From positions 1-64,000 of the forward strand of contig ABHC01000012.1 in NCBI GenBank assembly GCA_000171835.1: DNA of 64,000 nt, written 5' to 3'. Made by a program: the position numbers and the translations under genes. The notes beneath the pieces are model-generated. The model was not told the origin of the DNA. It made no database searches and was given only the letters and a program-made list of their open reading frames with translations. This stretch comes from an alpha proteobacterium BAL199. GTDB lineage: Bacteria; Pseudomonadota; Alphaproteobacteria; Thalassobaculales; Thalassobaculaceae. Shown here piece after piece: positions 9,860 through 18,986 of the stretch (position 1 is the stretch's first letter; every line of letters starts with the position of its first letter).

Positions 9860-11710
9860 ATGAGACTTGATACCGGGCTGCTGTCGCGAAGGAGCGTTCT
9901 GCAAGCGCTCACGGCCCTTGCCGGTGCCGCAGCATTGCCGGCCGCGTTCGTCGGGCGCCACGCCCATGCCGCGATGCCGACCCTGCCGCCGGACTTTGGG
10001 CGCGGGCGCAGTGTCGCTGTAGTCGGTGCCGGAGTGGCCGGCCTGACCTCCGCCTACGTCCTGGCCCGCAACGGCTTCCGGGTAACGGTGTACGAGGCCG
10101 ACAGCCGGTACGGCGGGCGCAGCCTGACACCGCGTCCGGTCCGTGCGGAGTACCGCGACTGGTGGTTCGCCAAATACCATTCCGAGCGGCAATTCCCAGC
10201 AATGTACGTATCGGAATACCGCGAGGACCCAGCACGCAGCCCGGACCCGCAACCGCAGGTCTGTCGGTTCGATGATCCGCTGTGGGACCCGCAGTCCGGC
10301 AAAGACCCGCTGGAACTGTTCCTTAACGCCGGGCCGGGCCGGATCCCGAGCGACCATGTGGCGGTCCTCGACCTCTGCCGCCGGATTGGTGTCGAACTCG
10401 AGCCGTACATCTTCCTGTCCGCCTCCAATCTGCTGCAGAGCGCGGCCTTCAACGGCGGCGTTCCAATCCCGTTTCGTCAGATCAACTACAGCCTGATGGG
10501 CCAGATCGCGGAAATGCTGGCGACCGTGGTGAGGGACGGGCATGCGCTGGGCCAATACTCCGACGGGTACCGCAACAGGGTGCTGGCGATGCTGCAGCAG
10601 TTCGGCGACCTGAATGGCAATCTCAAGTACGACGGATCCTCGCGGCTCGGCTACAGCCACCCCCCGGGTGGGTGGCGCGACGCCGGCGTGGTCAACCCCG
10701 TGGTACCGTTCGACCAGACGCTGAACTCCGGGTTTGCAGGGGGTGGCGGACCGGCATCGACGGCGGGGCCGGTTCTGTTCAACGCCGACAACATCATCTG
10801 GCAGACCTCGCTGCTGCAGCCAATCGGCGGCATGGACCGGATCTGGCAGCGTCTGATGATGCAGGAAATCCCGGCCGACGCGGTCGAGCTTCGCAGCGAC
10901 GACCCGCGCTCGGCAGGCTTGAGCGCCCGGGACGCTGCTGGATCCGGAAGCAAACGTTATGTCGGCGATCTGGTGGTGTTGAACCACCGCATCACCGCGC
11001 TCGAGGACGATGCCGCACAGCCGCGGATGCGCGTCGGCTATGCCTGGAGCGACCCGTCGACCGGCAAGACCGGGGAGGGATCGGCCGCCCATGATTTCTG
11101 CATTTCGACCATGGCGCCGAACCTGCTGGCCACCCTGAAAACCAGCCTGCCGAACGGCTTTCGCGCGGCGCTCGGCGCTGTCCTGCAGTCGCCGGCGATC
11201 AAGGTCGGCTGGCAGAGCAAGGACCGGTTCTGGGAGACCGGGAACCAGATCTACGGCGGCATCAGCTGGACCGACGATCCGATCCGGCAGATCTGGTATC
11301 CGTCCGAGGACTACGGCGCCCACACCGGCGTGCTGACCGGCGCCTACAACAGTGGGCCGCAGGCCGAAGCGTTCGGCAATCTCAGCCAGGCGCAGCGCAT
11401 CGAGGCGGCGTTGCGGGGCGGCGAGAAACTGCATGCCAGGTTCAGCCAGAAAGTCCACGCCGACAAGGGCCTGACGATCGCCTGGCACCTGATGCCGCAC
11501 CAGATCGGCGGCTGGGCGGTCGACACCGCGAACACCCAGCCAGAGATCTACCGCCAGATCACCACCTTGCCGCAGGGCCGGCTGTATCTGGCCGGCGACG
11601 CTTGGAGCCAGTTGCCGGGCTGGAAGGAGGGCGCCGTGACATCAGCCTACGCGGCGGTCGAGTCGATCGCTTACGGGATGACGGCTGGGAAAGCCAAAGT
11701 CGCGCGTTGA
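9860..11710 (+). CDS. TAT-exported flavin-dependent amine/L-amino-acid oxidase
   Basis: A 616-residue FAD-dependent amine oxidase. The leader MRLDTGLLSRRSVLQALTAL with a hydrophobic core ending near HAHA at 34-37 is a twin-arginine signal, implying export of the folded flavoprotein. The Rossmann motif is VVGAGVAGLTSAYVLARNGF with YEAD closing the FAD site; the C-terminal FAD motif is YLAGDAWSQLPGWKEGAVTSAY. This pattern fits bacterial L-amino-acid or tryptophan oxidases, which make a 2-oxo acid, ammonia and hydrogen peroxide. The ATG at 9860 follows CAGGAGAG. Substrate unknown. It stands alone, converging on a lipoprotein gene. Confidence 0.82.
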   Translation: MRLDTGLLSRRSVLQALTALAGAAALPAAFVGRHAHAAMPTLPPDFGRGRSVAVVGAGVAGLTSAYVLARNGFRVTVYEADSRYGGRSLTPRPVRAEYRDWWFAKYHSERQFPAMYVSEYREDPARSPDPQPQVCRFDDPLWDPQSGKDPLELFLNAGPGRIPSDHVAVLDLCRRIGVELEPYIFLSASNLLQSAAFNGGVPIPFRQINYSLMGQIAEMLATVVRDGHALGQYSDGYRNRVLAMLQQFGDLNGNLKYDGSSRLGYSHPPGGWRDAGVVNPVVPFDQTLNSGFAGGGGPASTAGPVLFNADNIIWQTSLLQPIGGMDRIWQRLMMQEIPADAVELRSDDPRSAGLSARDAAGSGSKRYVGDLVVLNHRITALEDDAAQPRMRVGYAWSDPSTGKTGEGSAAHDFCISTMAPNLLATLKTSLPNGFRAALGAVLQSPAIKVGWQSKDRFWETGNQIYGGISWTDDPIRQIWYPSEDYGAHTGVLTGAYNSGPQAEAFGNLSQAQRIEAALRGGEKLHARFSQKVHADKGLTIAWHLMPHQIGGWAVDTANTQPEIYRQITTLPQGRLYLAGDAWSQLPGWKEGAVTSAYAAVESIAYGMTAGKAKVAR

Positions 11711-11820
11711 GTTGAGATAGCGGGACGGGGGTCCGGAGGTTCGGCCCCATGGTCTTGAGTATCAGAAACGCGCATAATGTATATTATGGGAAATTGTATT
11801 TGATCTTCGGACTCTTCGCG

Positions 11821-12498
11821 CTAACCGCGCCGCGACCGCGCCACGCCGATTGACTCCATCAACCGCACCCCACGCTCGCGACCGATCTGCGCGAGTTCGG
11901 GAAATGCCAACGCTGCTGCATCGAATTCGTCGTCGATCCGCACCCGCCCGGATCCGTACGAAGGAAGCACCATGGTGCCCACATACACCAGTTCGCTGGG
12001 GTTCACGGTGAAGCCGTATCCGCCAATGTCATCGGGTGCGATCAGCCGGTTGTTGCGGCCGGCGCTGAAACGCAAGACATAGATGGTCTTCGATCCGGGG
12101 AAGATATGCCCCTTGATCGTGGCGTAGTTTCCGGCAAAGAGTGTCTCCGACACGAACGTGGTCGCGGAGCCCTCAGTCTTGGGTTCGGCCATCTTGCCGC
12201 TGTATCCGGGCAATATCGGCAGATCGATGCCACCCGTCTCCGGCTCAATATAGCCAAAGGAAACTTCGGCACGGGGCGCCGGCGGGGGGCGGTTGAACAA
12301 CGACCAAGGCGAGGAAGAACTGTCCTGGGTGGTATTCCCGGACGGATTGTCCCCGATACGAAGGCCAATGATCGCAGTGCCCCGGGCCTGATCGGAACCC
12401 GAACTGGTGCCGCCTCCAGCACAACCGGTCAGAACCAGTGCCCCGCCGCCGGCAAGTAACGCCCGACGACCCAGTGATCCGATAGGTGTTTGATTCAT
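11821..12498 (-). CDS. Putative lipoprotein of unknown function
   Basis: A 225-residue protein with a lipoprotein signal: MNQTPIGSLGRRALLAGGGALVLTGC, lipobox LTGC with Cys26, and an RR pair that could allow TAT export. A Ser/Thr/Gly-rich linker (about 28-70) precedes a beta-rich domain containing LPGYSGKMAEPKT and IKGHIFPGSKTIYVLRF. No family is recognised. The ATG at 12498 puts the hydrophobic stretch at the N-terminus; the earlier ATG at 12570 adds 24 residues incompatible with a lipoprotein. It is separated by 155 bases from the next upstream gene on the same strand. Confidence 0.72.
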   Translation of the reverse strand: MNQTPIGSLGRRALLAGGGALVLTGCAGGGTSSGSDQARGTAIIGLRIGDNPSGNTTQDSSSSPWSLFNRPPPAPRAEVSFGYIEPETGGIDLPILPGYSGKMAEPKTEGSATTFVSETLFAGNYATIKGHIFPGSKTIYVLRFSAGRNNRLIAPDDIGGYGFTVNPSELVYVGTMVLPSYGSGRVRIDDEFDAAALAFPELAQIGRERGVRLMESIGVARSRRG

Positions 12499-12653
12499 CG
12501 CGCGACCGTCATGAAGTGATTGTAGGCAATTGCTGACCAAATTCACACGAACCGCTCTTGAATGGAACACCTTTTGTCCGGAATGGTTGTCCTCGCAACG
12601 GGGCTCAGGTCACGTGGATGCGGGCCCTCGGTCCGTACAGACTCGCTATCCGT

Positions 12654-12902
12654 TTACTTGTAGTCAATCTGGGCCGCTGGACAGCGGCCTTCCCGATCGA
12701 TCATGGCGCGCAGCACGGTGCGTTGCTCGCTGTCGGCAAACACCTTGGAGAACCGCACGGTTTGGTCGCTGGTGCGCAGGAACACGCGGTGCCGTCGGCA
12801 CACTTCCATGATGTCCTTCAGGAACGCTCTCGCCTCATCGCGGGTCAGCAGGTTCTTCTGGTGATCCTTGGCGAGGTCGCCAAGCAGGTTCGGATCGATC
12901 AT
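12654..12902 (-). CDS. Hypothetical protein, 82 residues
   Basis: A small basic/acidic helical-looking protein: MIDPNLLGDLAKDHQKNLLT then RDEARAFLKDIMEVCRRHRV. No signal peptide or membrane segment and no recognised family. The start at 12902 is divergent from the plus-strand gene at 12936 with only 33 bases between, so the two may share a regulatory region. The open frame continues much further upstream but across that other gene, where the sequence looks like an antisense shadow. Confidence 0.55.
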   Translation of the reverse strand: MIDPNLLGDLAKDHQKNLLTRDEARAFLKDIMEVCRRHRVFLRTSDQTVRFSKVFADSEQRTVLRAMIDREGRCPAAQIDYK

Positions 12903-12935
12903 GACGACGGCTCGTTGCGCTTGTAGGATTGATGG

Positions 12936-13535
12936 ATGGCAAGGGTAGCATTGGAACGAGCGCTGAAGAAACCGGGCCGGGTTCTGACCTGGCACCTCGG
13001 CGCCGGGTGTCGCTCCTACCGAAGTTCCGACCGCGAAGACTATTTCACCGTGCTGCCGCCGGAGTTGGCCGGTTTCGTCCAACGCTTCGGCTCCGACGCC
13101 ACCGAACCGGAAATCCTGGAGCTGTTCCTGGACGACATGCTGCACGACCTCGCGGTCGAGGAAGCCGAGCACCGCGCGCTGCATGGCGACGACCCGCTCA
13201 TACCTTCCGTGCCGGCGGATGCGGTGCTGTTCGAGATCCGGGGCTATTTCCAGGGCTGCCTGGAGTTCTACGTCACCCAATGGGCGGCACCCCCGCGCGA
13301 TCCGTTCCGGCGCGGGCCGGAGCCGCGCTGGCTGGTCCTGGCGAGCCCGAACGTCCGCTCGGCCGAGCGTTGCGCCGCCGCGTTCGACGACCTGCTGGAC
13401 CGCTGCGACAGCGTCGCGCGCTGCCACGACCTGATCCTGGACCTGGAAACCGTTCGCGACGGGTTCCGCACCATGCTGCGCCGCAAGGCCGGCTATGCGC
13501 CGTCGCTGACGCCTTCTGCGGCTGCCCTGAGGTAG
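12936..13535 (+). CDS. Hypothetical protein, 199 residues
   Basis: A soluble protein, no signal peptide, beginning MARVALERALKKPGRVLTWH. It contains acidic helical stretches (EPEILELFLDDMLHDLAVEEAEHRALHGDD, shown here by its ends EPEILELF and HRALHGDD) and a WLVLASPNVRSAERCAAAFDDLLDRC-like segment. No family recognised. A weak TAGGA site precedes ATG. Its 3' end overlaps the convergent GNAT gene by 43 bases, which is unusual in this otherwise orderly window. Codon usage looks native. Confidence 0.55.
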   Translation: MARVALERALKKPGRVLTWHLGAGCRSYRSSDREDYFTVLPPELAGFVQRFGSDATEPEILELFLDDMLHDLAVEEAEHRALHGDDPLIPSVPADAVLFEIRGYFQGCLEFYVTQWAAPPRDPFRRGPEPRWLVLASPNVRSAERCAAAFDDLLDRCDSVARCHDLILDLETVRDGFRTMLRRKAGYAPSLTPSAAALR

Positions 13536-14005
13536 ACATCACGGTCGGTGCGGTGCAGGGCGAAGCCCGGGCGGCCAGGCTCGGCGAAGCCGTAGCGCTT
13601 GTACCATTCGACCGGCCGTTCGCCGCACATCAGCATCCAGCGGCGCAGATTCTGCAGGTCCGGATGGGCGAACACGCAATCCATCATCCAGCTTCCCACG
13701 CCCTGCCCGCGCACGGTGTCGTCCAGCAGGAACACGTCGCCGAGATAGGCGAAGGCGGCGAAGTCGGTCACGACCCGGGCATAGCCGACCATCGGTGCCT
13801 TGGCTTCCGGCGAACCTGCGAACAACCCGAAATTGACGCTGTTGGCAACGAAGGCGCGTACCACTGAATCCGGGATACCCGGCGACTGCCGGCCGGCCGC
13901 GAGATAGCGCTGCACGACGTCTGCGTCGATCAAGCTCGGGTCGGTGACGACCACCCTTCCCTGGCGCTCCCAGCGTTGCGGCTTGATGTCGTCCAGGCGG
14001 CTCAC
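13493..14005 (-). CDS. GNAT-family N-acetyltransferase
   Basis: A 170-residue acetyl-CoA-dependent acyltransferase. The acetyl-CoA binding motif A appears as VFLLDDTVRGQGVGSWMMD, followed by the motif B region with ERPVEWYKRYGFAE. Such proteins acetylate small molecules or proteins; the target is unknown. It overlaps the upstream MBL hydrolase gene by 4 bases (ATGA type), making it the last gene of the mltB-to-GNAT run. A 43-base tail overlap with the opposite-strand hypothetical gene is present. Confidence 0.85.
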   Translation of the reverse strand: MSRLDDIKPQRWERQGRVVVTDPSLIDADVVQRYLAAGRQSPGIPDSVVRAFVANSVNFGLFAGSPEAKAPMVGYARVVTDFAAFAYLGDVFLLDDTVRGQGVGSWMMDCVFAHPDLQNLRRWMLMCGERPVEWYKRYGFAEPGRPGFALHRTDRDVYLRAAAEGVSDGA

Positions 14006-14790
14006 GTCGGGATCTCCAGCACCAGCCCGTCATAGCCCGGCTCGACTCCCGGCGGACACTTGGCCAGGGTGCGGCGGTAGTCGAGGCGAGCGTTCATGTG
14101 AGTCAGATAGGCCCGCCGTGGCCGGACCCGCTCGATCCACCCCAAGGTGCGCTCCAGCGTGGAATGGGCACTGGTCGGCTCCTCGCGCAGGCAGTCGACG
14201 ATCCAGGTGTCGAGTTCGAACGCCGCGAGATCGTCGAGCTGCGCTTCGGTCAAAGTATGCACGTCGGTGGAATAGGCCATCTGTCCGTCGAACACGAAGC
14301 CCAGGCTGGCGCCGGAGTTGCCGTGGTCCAACCGCGTGACATCGACGGTGATGCCTGCGACTTCATGCCGACCTTCATCGACTGGATGGTGGATCAGCGG
14401 CGGCGAATGGTGCGGCGGTGATCCCGGAACCGCCTCGAACATGTAGCCGAACCGAGCCTGCAAATCGGCGAAGGTAATCGGGTCGGCATAAGCCGGGATG
14501 CGTTGACCGGCGCTCCAGTACAGCGGGCGTAGGTCATCGATGCCGTGGGTGTGGTCGGCGTGGATGTGGGTGAACAGCACTGCGTCAATCGATTGGACAT
14601 CGGCGTCCAGCAGTTGCTCGCGCAGGTCCGGCGAAGCATCCACCAGGATCCGCCGTCCCGCCTTCTCGATCAGGATCGAGCAGCGGCGCCGCCGGTTGCG
14701 CGGCTCGGTTGGATCGCACAGGCCCCAGCCGCCGGACAGGCTCGGCACTCCGACGGATCCGCCGCACCCGAGCATGGTCAACCGTGTCAT
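14002..14790 (-). CDS. MBL-fold metal-dependent hydrolase (PhnP/ribonuclease Z-like)
   Basis: A 262-residue metallo-beta-lactamase-fold phosphodiesterase of the PhnP group. It begins MTRLTMLGCGGSVGVPSL, carries the metal motif THIHADHTHGIDDLR (HxHxDH at 75-80), and later VTRLDHGNSG and AYLTHMNARLDY histidines. The start TMLGCGGSxGVP and CDPTEPRNRRRRCS are hallmarks of this group, commonly found next to tatD and metG. It overlaps tatD and the GNAT gene by 4 bases each. Likely a cyclic phosphodiesterase, substrate unknown. Confidence 0.88.
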   Translation of the reverse strand: MTRLTMLGCGGSVGVPSLSGGWGLCDPTEPRNRRRRCSILIEKAGRRILVDASPDLREQLLDADVQSIDAVLFTHIHADHTHGIDDLRPLYWSAGQRIPAYADPITFADLQARFGYMFEAVPGSPPHHSPPLIHHPVDEGRHEVAGITVDVTRLDHGNSGASLGFVFDGQMAYSTDVHTLTEAQLDDLAAFELDTWIVDCLREEPTSAHSTLERTLGWIERVRPRRAYLTHMNARLDYRRTLAKCPPGVEPGYDGLVLEIPT

Positions 14791-15608
14791 GCGGCGTCGA
14801 GTGCCAGGTCAGCGGGGGGCGGTACCTTGCTGAACAGCTTGAAGAAATTACGGGTGGTCTGCTCGGCCGACGCTGCCACCGTCAGACCCTGGGTCTCGGC
14901 GACCACCGCGTGGGTGTGCACCACATAGGCCGGCTCGTTGCGCTTTCCACGGTACGGCGGCGGCGCGAGATACGGCGCGTCGGTTTCGACCAGCAACCGG
15001 TCGGCCGGTAGGTCGGCGACAATGGAGCGCAGATCCTCAGACTTCTTGAAGGCGACGATACCGGACAGCGAGATGTAGAAGCCGAGGTCAACGGCACGCA
15101 TTGCCAGTTCCCGGCCGGAACTGAAGCAGTGCATCACCCCGGTGAACGGCCCTTCGGCGTGGCACTCCTCCAGGATCTTCCAGGTGTCCTCGTCGGCTGC
15201 GCGGCTGTGCACGATCACCGGCAGCCCGGTGCGGCGCGACGCCTCGATATGCGCTCGGAACCCGGCGGCCTGATCGGCGCGCGGGCTGCTGTCGTAGTGG
15301 TAGTCGAGGCCGCACTCGCCGATCCCGACGACTTCCGGGTGCGCCTCGGCGATTGCCATGAGATCTTCAGCGGTTATGTCGGTTTCCTCACCCGCCTGGT
15401 GCGGATGGGTACCGACGGTGCAGTACACCTCGTCGAACCGCTGGGCGATCGCCAGGACCTTGTCGAAACGCCGGACCCGGGTGCCGATCGTCACCATGCG
15501 CACTACACCGGCCCGCCGGGCGCGCGCCACGACCTCGTCCAACTCAGAGGCAAAGTCCTCGAAGTCGAGATGACAGTGGGAGTCGACCAGCATAGGAAGC
15601 GACGTCAC
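14787..15608 (-). CDS. tatD: TatD-family metal-dependent hydrolase/DNase
   Basis: A 273-residue amidohydrolase-fold nuclease. Metal ligands are visible: VDSHCHLDF (HxH), GIGECGLDYHYD (Glu), VIVHSRAAD (His), GVMHCFSSG (His) and VETDAPYLAPPPYRG (Asp). TatD proteins have 3'-5' DNase activity and contribute to DNA repair. It overlaps metG upstream by 4 bases and the MBL gene downstream by 4 bases; metG-tatD is a widespread pair. Confidence 0.95.
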   Translation of the reverse strand: MTSLPMLVDSHCHLDFEDFASELDEVVARARRAGVVRMVTIGTRVRRFDKVLAIAQRFDEVYCTVGTHPHQAGEETDITAEDLMAIAEAHPEVVGIGECGLDYHYDSSPRADQAAGFRAHIEASRRTGLPVIVHSRAADEDTWKILEECHAEGPFTGVMHCFSSGRELAMRAVDLGFYISLSGIVAFKKSEDLRSIVADLPADRLLVETDAPYLAPPPYRGKRNEPAYVVHTHAVVAETQGLTVAASAEQTTRNFFKLFSKVPPPADLALDAA

Positions 15609-17152
15609 GATCCCGCCTCCTCCTCCGCGACCCAGCGCGGAAACACGCCTTCGGGCTTCGGCAGCGGCGTGCCGGGAACCAAGCGATAGTCCGGGGTCAG
15701 CCGGTCGAAGTCACGGGCGTCCGCCGGAACTGCTAACTGGTCGAGCATGCGCTCGCAAGATCCTGGAACAATTGGCTGAAGCAGGATCGCCACATGGCGG
15801 ATGGTTTCGACCAGAGTGTAGAGCACGGTCGCCATCCGCGCCGGATCGGTCTTGCGCAGGGTCCAGGGCGCCTGCTCGTCGACATAGCGGTTGGCACGCC
15901 CGACCACGTCGAAGATGGCGTCCAGGGCCTTGTGGAAGGCTTGCGTGTCGTAGGCGGCGCGCTGGCTCTCCAGCAAGGCGTCGGCGGCACCGAGCAACGC
16001 TTCGTCGGCCGCAGCGAAGGCGCCAGGCTGCGGCACAGCGCCGGCGCAGTTCTTGGCAACCATCGACAGCACGCGCTGCGACAGGTTGCCGAGATCATTG
16101 GCCAACTCGGAGTTCATGCGGTTTATCATCGCCCGGTGCGAGAAGTCGCCATCGTTGCCGAACGGCAGTTCGCGCAGCATGAAGTACCGGAACTGGTCGA
16201 GCCCGTAAGTGTCCACGAGGGCTGCAGGATCGATCGCGTTGCCGAGCGATTTGGACATCTTCTGGCCTTCGACGGTCCACCAACCGTGGGCGAACACCCG
16301 TTTCGGCACTTCCAGGCCGGCACCCATCAGGAACGCCGGCCAATAGACCGCGTGGAACCGCAGGATGTCCTTGCCGACCATGTGAAGGTCTGCCGGCCAG
16401 CGCTTGGAATACTGCCCGTCGGTATCGGGATAGCCCGCCGCCGTGATGTAATTGGTCAAGGCGTCGAGCCACACGTACATGATGTGGGCATCGTCGTCCG
16501 GAACTGGCACGCCCCACTTGAAGCTGGTCCGGCTGACCGACAGGTCCCGGAGCCCGCCGCGCACGAACGACAGGACTTCGTTGCGTCGGCTCTCCGGTGC
16601 GATGAAATCGGGATTGGCCTCGTAGAACGCCAGCAGCGGCTCCTGCCACTTCGACAGATCGAAGAAGTAGGACGGTTCCTCCACCCATTCGACCGGTGCC
16701 CCACTCGGCGCCCGCTTCTCGCCGTTCACCGTGGTCAATTCGGTTTCGACGTAGAACGCTTCGTCGCGCACCGAATACCAGCCGGCGTAGGAGCCGAGAT
16801 AGATGTGGCCCTTTTCCTTCAGGCGCCGCCACAGCGCCTGCACCGCCGTGACATGCCTGGGCTCGGTGGTTCGGATAAAGTCGTCGGTGGAGCAGTTCAT
16901 CACCCCGATCAGGTCGCGGAAGTTCTGCGAGACCCGGTCGGTGAAGCTCTGCGGATCGACGCCGGCCGCATCGGCTGCCGCTTCGACCTTCTGGCCGTGT
17001 TCGTCGGTGCCGGTCAGGAACATCACGTCATAGCCGTCGAGGCGCTTGAAGCGCGCCAGCGCATCGCAGGCCAGCGTGGTGTACGCGTGGCCGATATGCG
17101 GCTTGTCGTTGACGTAGTAGATCGGTGTCGTGACGTAGTAGCTGCGGCTCAT
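15605..17152 (-). CDS. metG: Methionyl-tRNA synthetase
   Basis: A 515-residue class I aminoacyl-tRNA synthetase. The HIGH motif is KPHIGHAYTTLACDALARF (HIGH at 19-22), and the KMSKS motif is in EGQKMSKSLGNAIDP. The connective insertion lacks a Cys4 zinc knuckle (YAGWYSVRDEAFY instead), marking the zinc-free type frequent in alphaproteobacteria. There is no C-terminal tRNA-binding EMAP-like domain, so this is the short form. It sits 29 bases downstream of holB. Confidence 0.97.
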   Translation of the reverse strand: MSRSYYVTTPIYYVNDKPHIGHAYTTLACDALARFKRLDGYDVMFLTGTDEHGQKVEAAADAAGVDPQSFTDRVSQNFRDLIGVMNCSTDDFIRTTEPRHVTAVQALWRRLKEKGHIYLGSYAGWYSVRDEAFYVETELTTVNGEKRAPSGAPVEWVEEPSYFFDLSKWQEPLLAFYEANPDFIAPESRRNEVLSFVRGGLRDLSVSRTSFKWGVPVPDDDAHIMYVWLDALTNYITAAGYPDTDGQYSKRWPADLHMVGKDILRFHAVYWPAFLMGAGLEVPKRVFAHGWWTVEGQKMSKSLGNAIDPAALVDTYGLDQFRYFMLRELPFGNDGDFSHRAMINRMNSELANDLGNLSQRVLSMVAKNCAGAVPQPGAFAAADEALLGAADALLESQRAAYDTQAFHKALDAIFDVVGRANRYVDEQAPWTLRKTDPARMATVLYTLVETIRHVAILLQPIVPGSCERMLDQLAVPADARDFDRLTPDYRLVPGTPLPKPEGVFPRWVAEEEAGS

Positions 17153-17181
17153 CAGAGACCTCCGGCCGACGGGCTCCCTGC

Positions 17182-18336
17182 CTACTCCGCCACCCGGCCG
17201 CGATCAAGCCCGTCGCCCAACGCCAGGGTGTGGATCGAGTCCAGAACGACCTGTCGGCGGTCCAGATTGACCGCCCGTTCCAGGTGAATCAGCCGCTCCA
17301 CTTCGGCGCGTCGGCGGAACACCGGCTCGACACCAGCGGAAGCGACCCAGCGACGCCCGACAGCCAGATCGCCGGGAATGACTTCCTGAAGGCCCGTGGC
17401 GTCGGCGGATGACCGGACCGCACGGTCGATCCACCAGAGCATCAGCTCCATTCCGGCAGTAAAGGCGTCGGCCTCGCCAGCCTTGGGCCGTCGTCCCCAT
17501 GCCGTTGCCAAGGCATGCAACGTCTCGCCCGGCACCAGATCGCCGCGTCTGACCGGCAAATGCCCCATCAGCCCGGCGACACCGCGGTACAGATCGGCAC
17601 CACCGGCATCGGCCAAGGCGATCGCCCGCCCGATGCTGCCCTCCGCTAACCGCACCAGAACCGATGCGTCCGCCTCGTTGACCGACGGTCTGGCGCGCCG
17701 AAGCAGATCGAGTACCAATGGATCGGGAAGCGGCTTGAGGACGAGGCGCCGACAGCGCGACCGGGTTGTCGGCAACATTGAATTTAACGCATTTGATATC
17801 AGCAAAATCAGCGTATTAACTGGGGGTTCCTCAAGTATTTTGAGAAGTGCATTCTCGGCGTTCCGGTTCATCCGGTCGGCCTCGTCGACGATCGCGACCC
17901 GCCAGCCACCCTCGGCGCTCTTGAAGCGCAGCGATGCTTCGAAGGCCCTGACCTCCTCGACCTTGACGACTGCGCTCATCGTTCCCTTGTCGGTCATCTG
18001 CCGACGCAGGATCTTGAGGTCAGGATGGCTCTCGGCGGCCACCATCCGCGCCACTCTGGTGTCCGGTGCGATGGCCATGGAGGTCGGTGGCGCCTCGGAC
18101 ATGCCAAACAGACTGTCATCGGCTCCCGCTCCGCCGCCCGACAGGACAAAACGGGCAATGCGGTACGCCAGAGTGGCCTTGCCGATCCCAGGCGGTCCGG
18201 CAATCAGCCAGGCGTGCGGCATCCGTCCCGAGGACCAGGCCTCCAGGATCAGCGCCTCCGCCGCTTCATGACCGATCAGGTCGGGGTTGGCGGCTGGCAG
18301 AGGCAGGCCGACAAACGTTTCTCCGTCATCGCTCAT
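17182..18336 (-). CDS. holB: DNA polymerase III delta-prime subunit
   Basis: A 384-residue AAA+ clamp-loader subunit. N-terminal signature IGHEAAEALILEAWSSGRMPHAWLI, Walker A GPPGIGKATLAYRIARF, Walker B-like VAIVDEADRMNRNAENALLKILEEPP and the sensor 1 region TLILLISN-LLPTTRSRCRRLVLKPL. The SRC motif (TRSRCRR) is clear. It overlaps tmk by 4 bases, the usual tmk-holB pair, with metG downstream. Confidence 0.95.
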   Translation of the reverse strand: MSDDGETFVGLPLPAANPDLIGHEAAEALILEAWSSGRMPHAWLIAGPPGIGKATLAYRIARFVLSGGGAGADDSLFGMSEAPPTSMAIAPDTRVARMVAAESHPDLKILRRQMTDKGTMSAVVKVEEVRAFEASLRFKSAEGGWRVAIVDEADRMNRNAENALLKILEEPPVNTLILLISNALNSMLPTTRSRCRRLVLKPLPDPLVLDLLRRARPSVNEADASVLVRLAEGSIGRAIALADAGGADLYRGVAGLMGHLPVRRGDLVPGETLHALATAWGRRPKAGEADAFTAGMELMLWWIDRAVRSSADATGLQEVIPGDLAVGRRWVASAGVEPVFRRRAEVERLIHLERAVNLDRRQVVLDSIHTLALGDGLDRGRVAE

Positions 18337-18986
18337 GCCGAGACACCAAGGCGTTCAGACACGGCAGCAGCGACGGCACGGGCGATCAGGCCCTCGGGAA
18401 GCGTTCCCGCATCGACAGTGACGCAGCGGTCCAAATTCGCGGTGGCGATACGGAGGAATCCGTCCCGAACGGCGGCATGGAACGCCAATCCCTTACGCTC
18501 GAAACGGGCCTCGGTCCCGTCGCTCCCCCGCAGGGTTCTGGCCAGACCGGTCTCGGGCGCTAGGTCCAGAACGAGGGTCAGATCCGGCCGTGTGTCCTCG
18601 ACGGCGGCCTCGATCAGCGCCTCGAGCGTCGCAAGAGGGACGCCGCCGGCATACCCCTGGTAGGCCAGGGTTGAATCGATAAAGCGGTCGCAGATTACCC
18701 ATTGGCCCTTGGCCAAAGCCGGCCGAATGGTACGGATCAGATGGTCGCGCCGGGCTGCGTTCATCAGCATGGCTTCGGTGACCGCGTCCCAGCGACCCGG
18801 CTCGCCGGTGACCAGCAGGGTTCGGATCGCTTCGGCACCCGGGGAGCCGCCAGGCTCCCGCGTCAGCAAACAATCGACTCCCCTTGCCTTCAACCATGCT
18901 GCCAGATGGCGTGCCTGAGTGGACTTACCCGCTCCCTCGCCGCCTTCCAGGGTGATGAAGCGGCCGCGCGCGGTCGCGTCAGCCAC
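18333..18986 (-). CDS. tmk: Thymidylate kinase
   Basis: A 217-residue kinase converting dTMP to dTDP. P-loop GGEGAGKSTQ (about 15-24), LTREPGGSPGAEAIRTLL and DRFIDSTLAYQGYAGG (the DRY/DRF motif) are all visible, with a LID-type arginine region near SDGTEARFE. GTG at 18986 is preferred: it gives a normal-length protein and overlaps the carboxypeptidase stop by 8 bases. An ATG at 19040 would overlap that gene by 62 bases and add 18 unconserved residues. Confidence 0.94.
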   Translation of the reverse strand: MADATARGRFITLEGGEGAGKSTQARHLAAWLKARGVDCLLTREPGGSPGAEAIRTLLVTGEPGRWDAVTEAMLMNAARRDHLIRTIRPALAKGQWVICDRFIDSTLAYQGYAGGVPLATLEALIEAAVEDTRPDLTLVLDLAPETGLARTLRGSDGTEARFERKGLAFHAAVRDGFLRIATANLDRCVTVDAGTLPEGLIARAVAAAVSERLGVSA

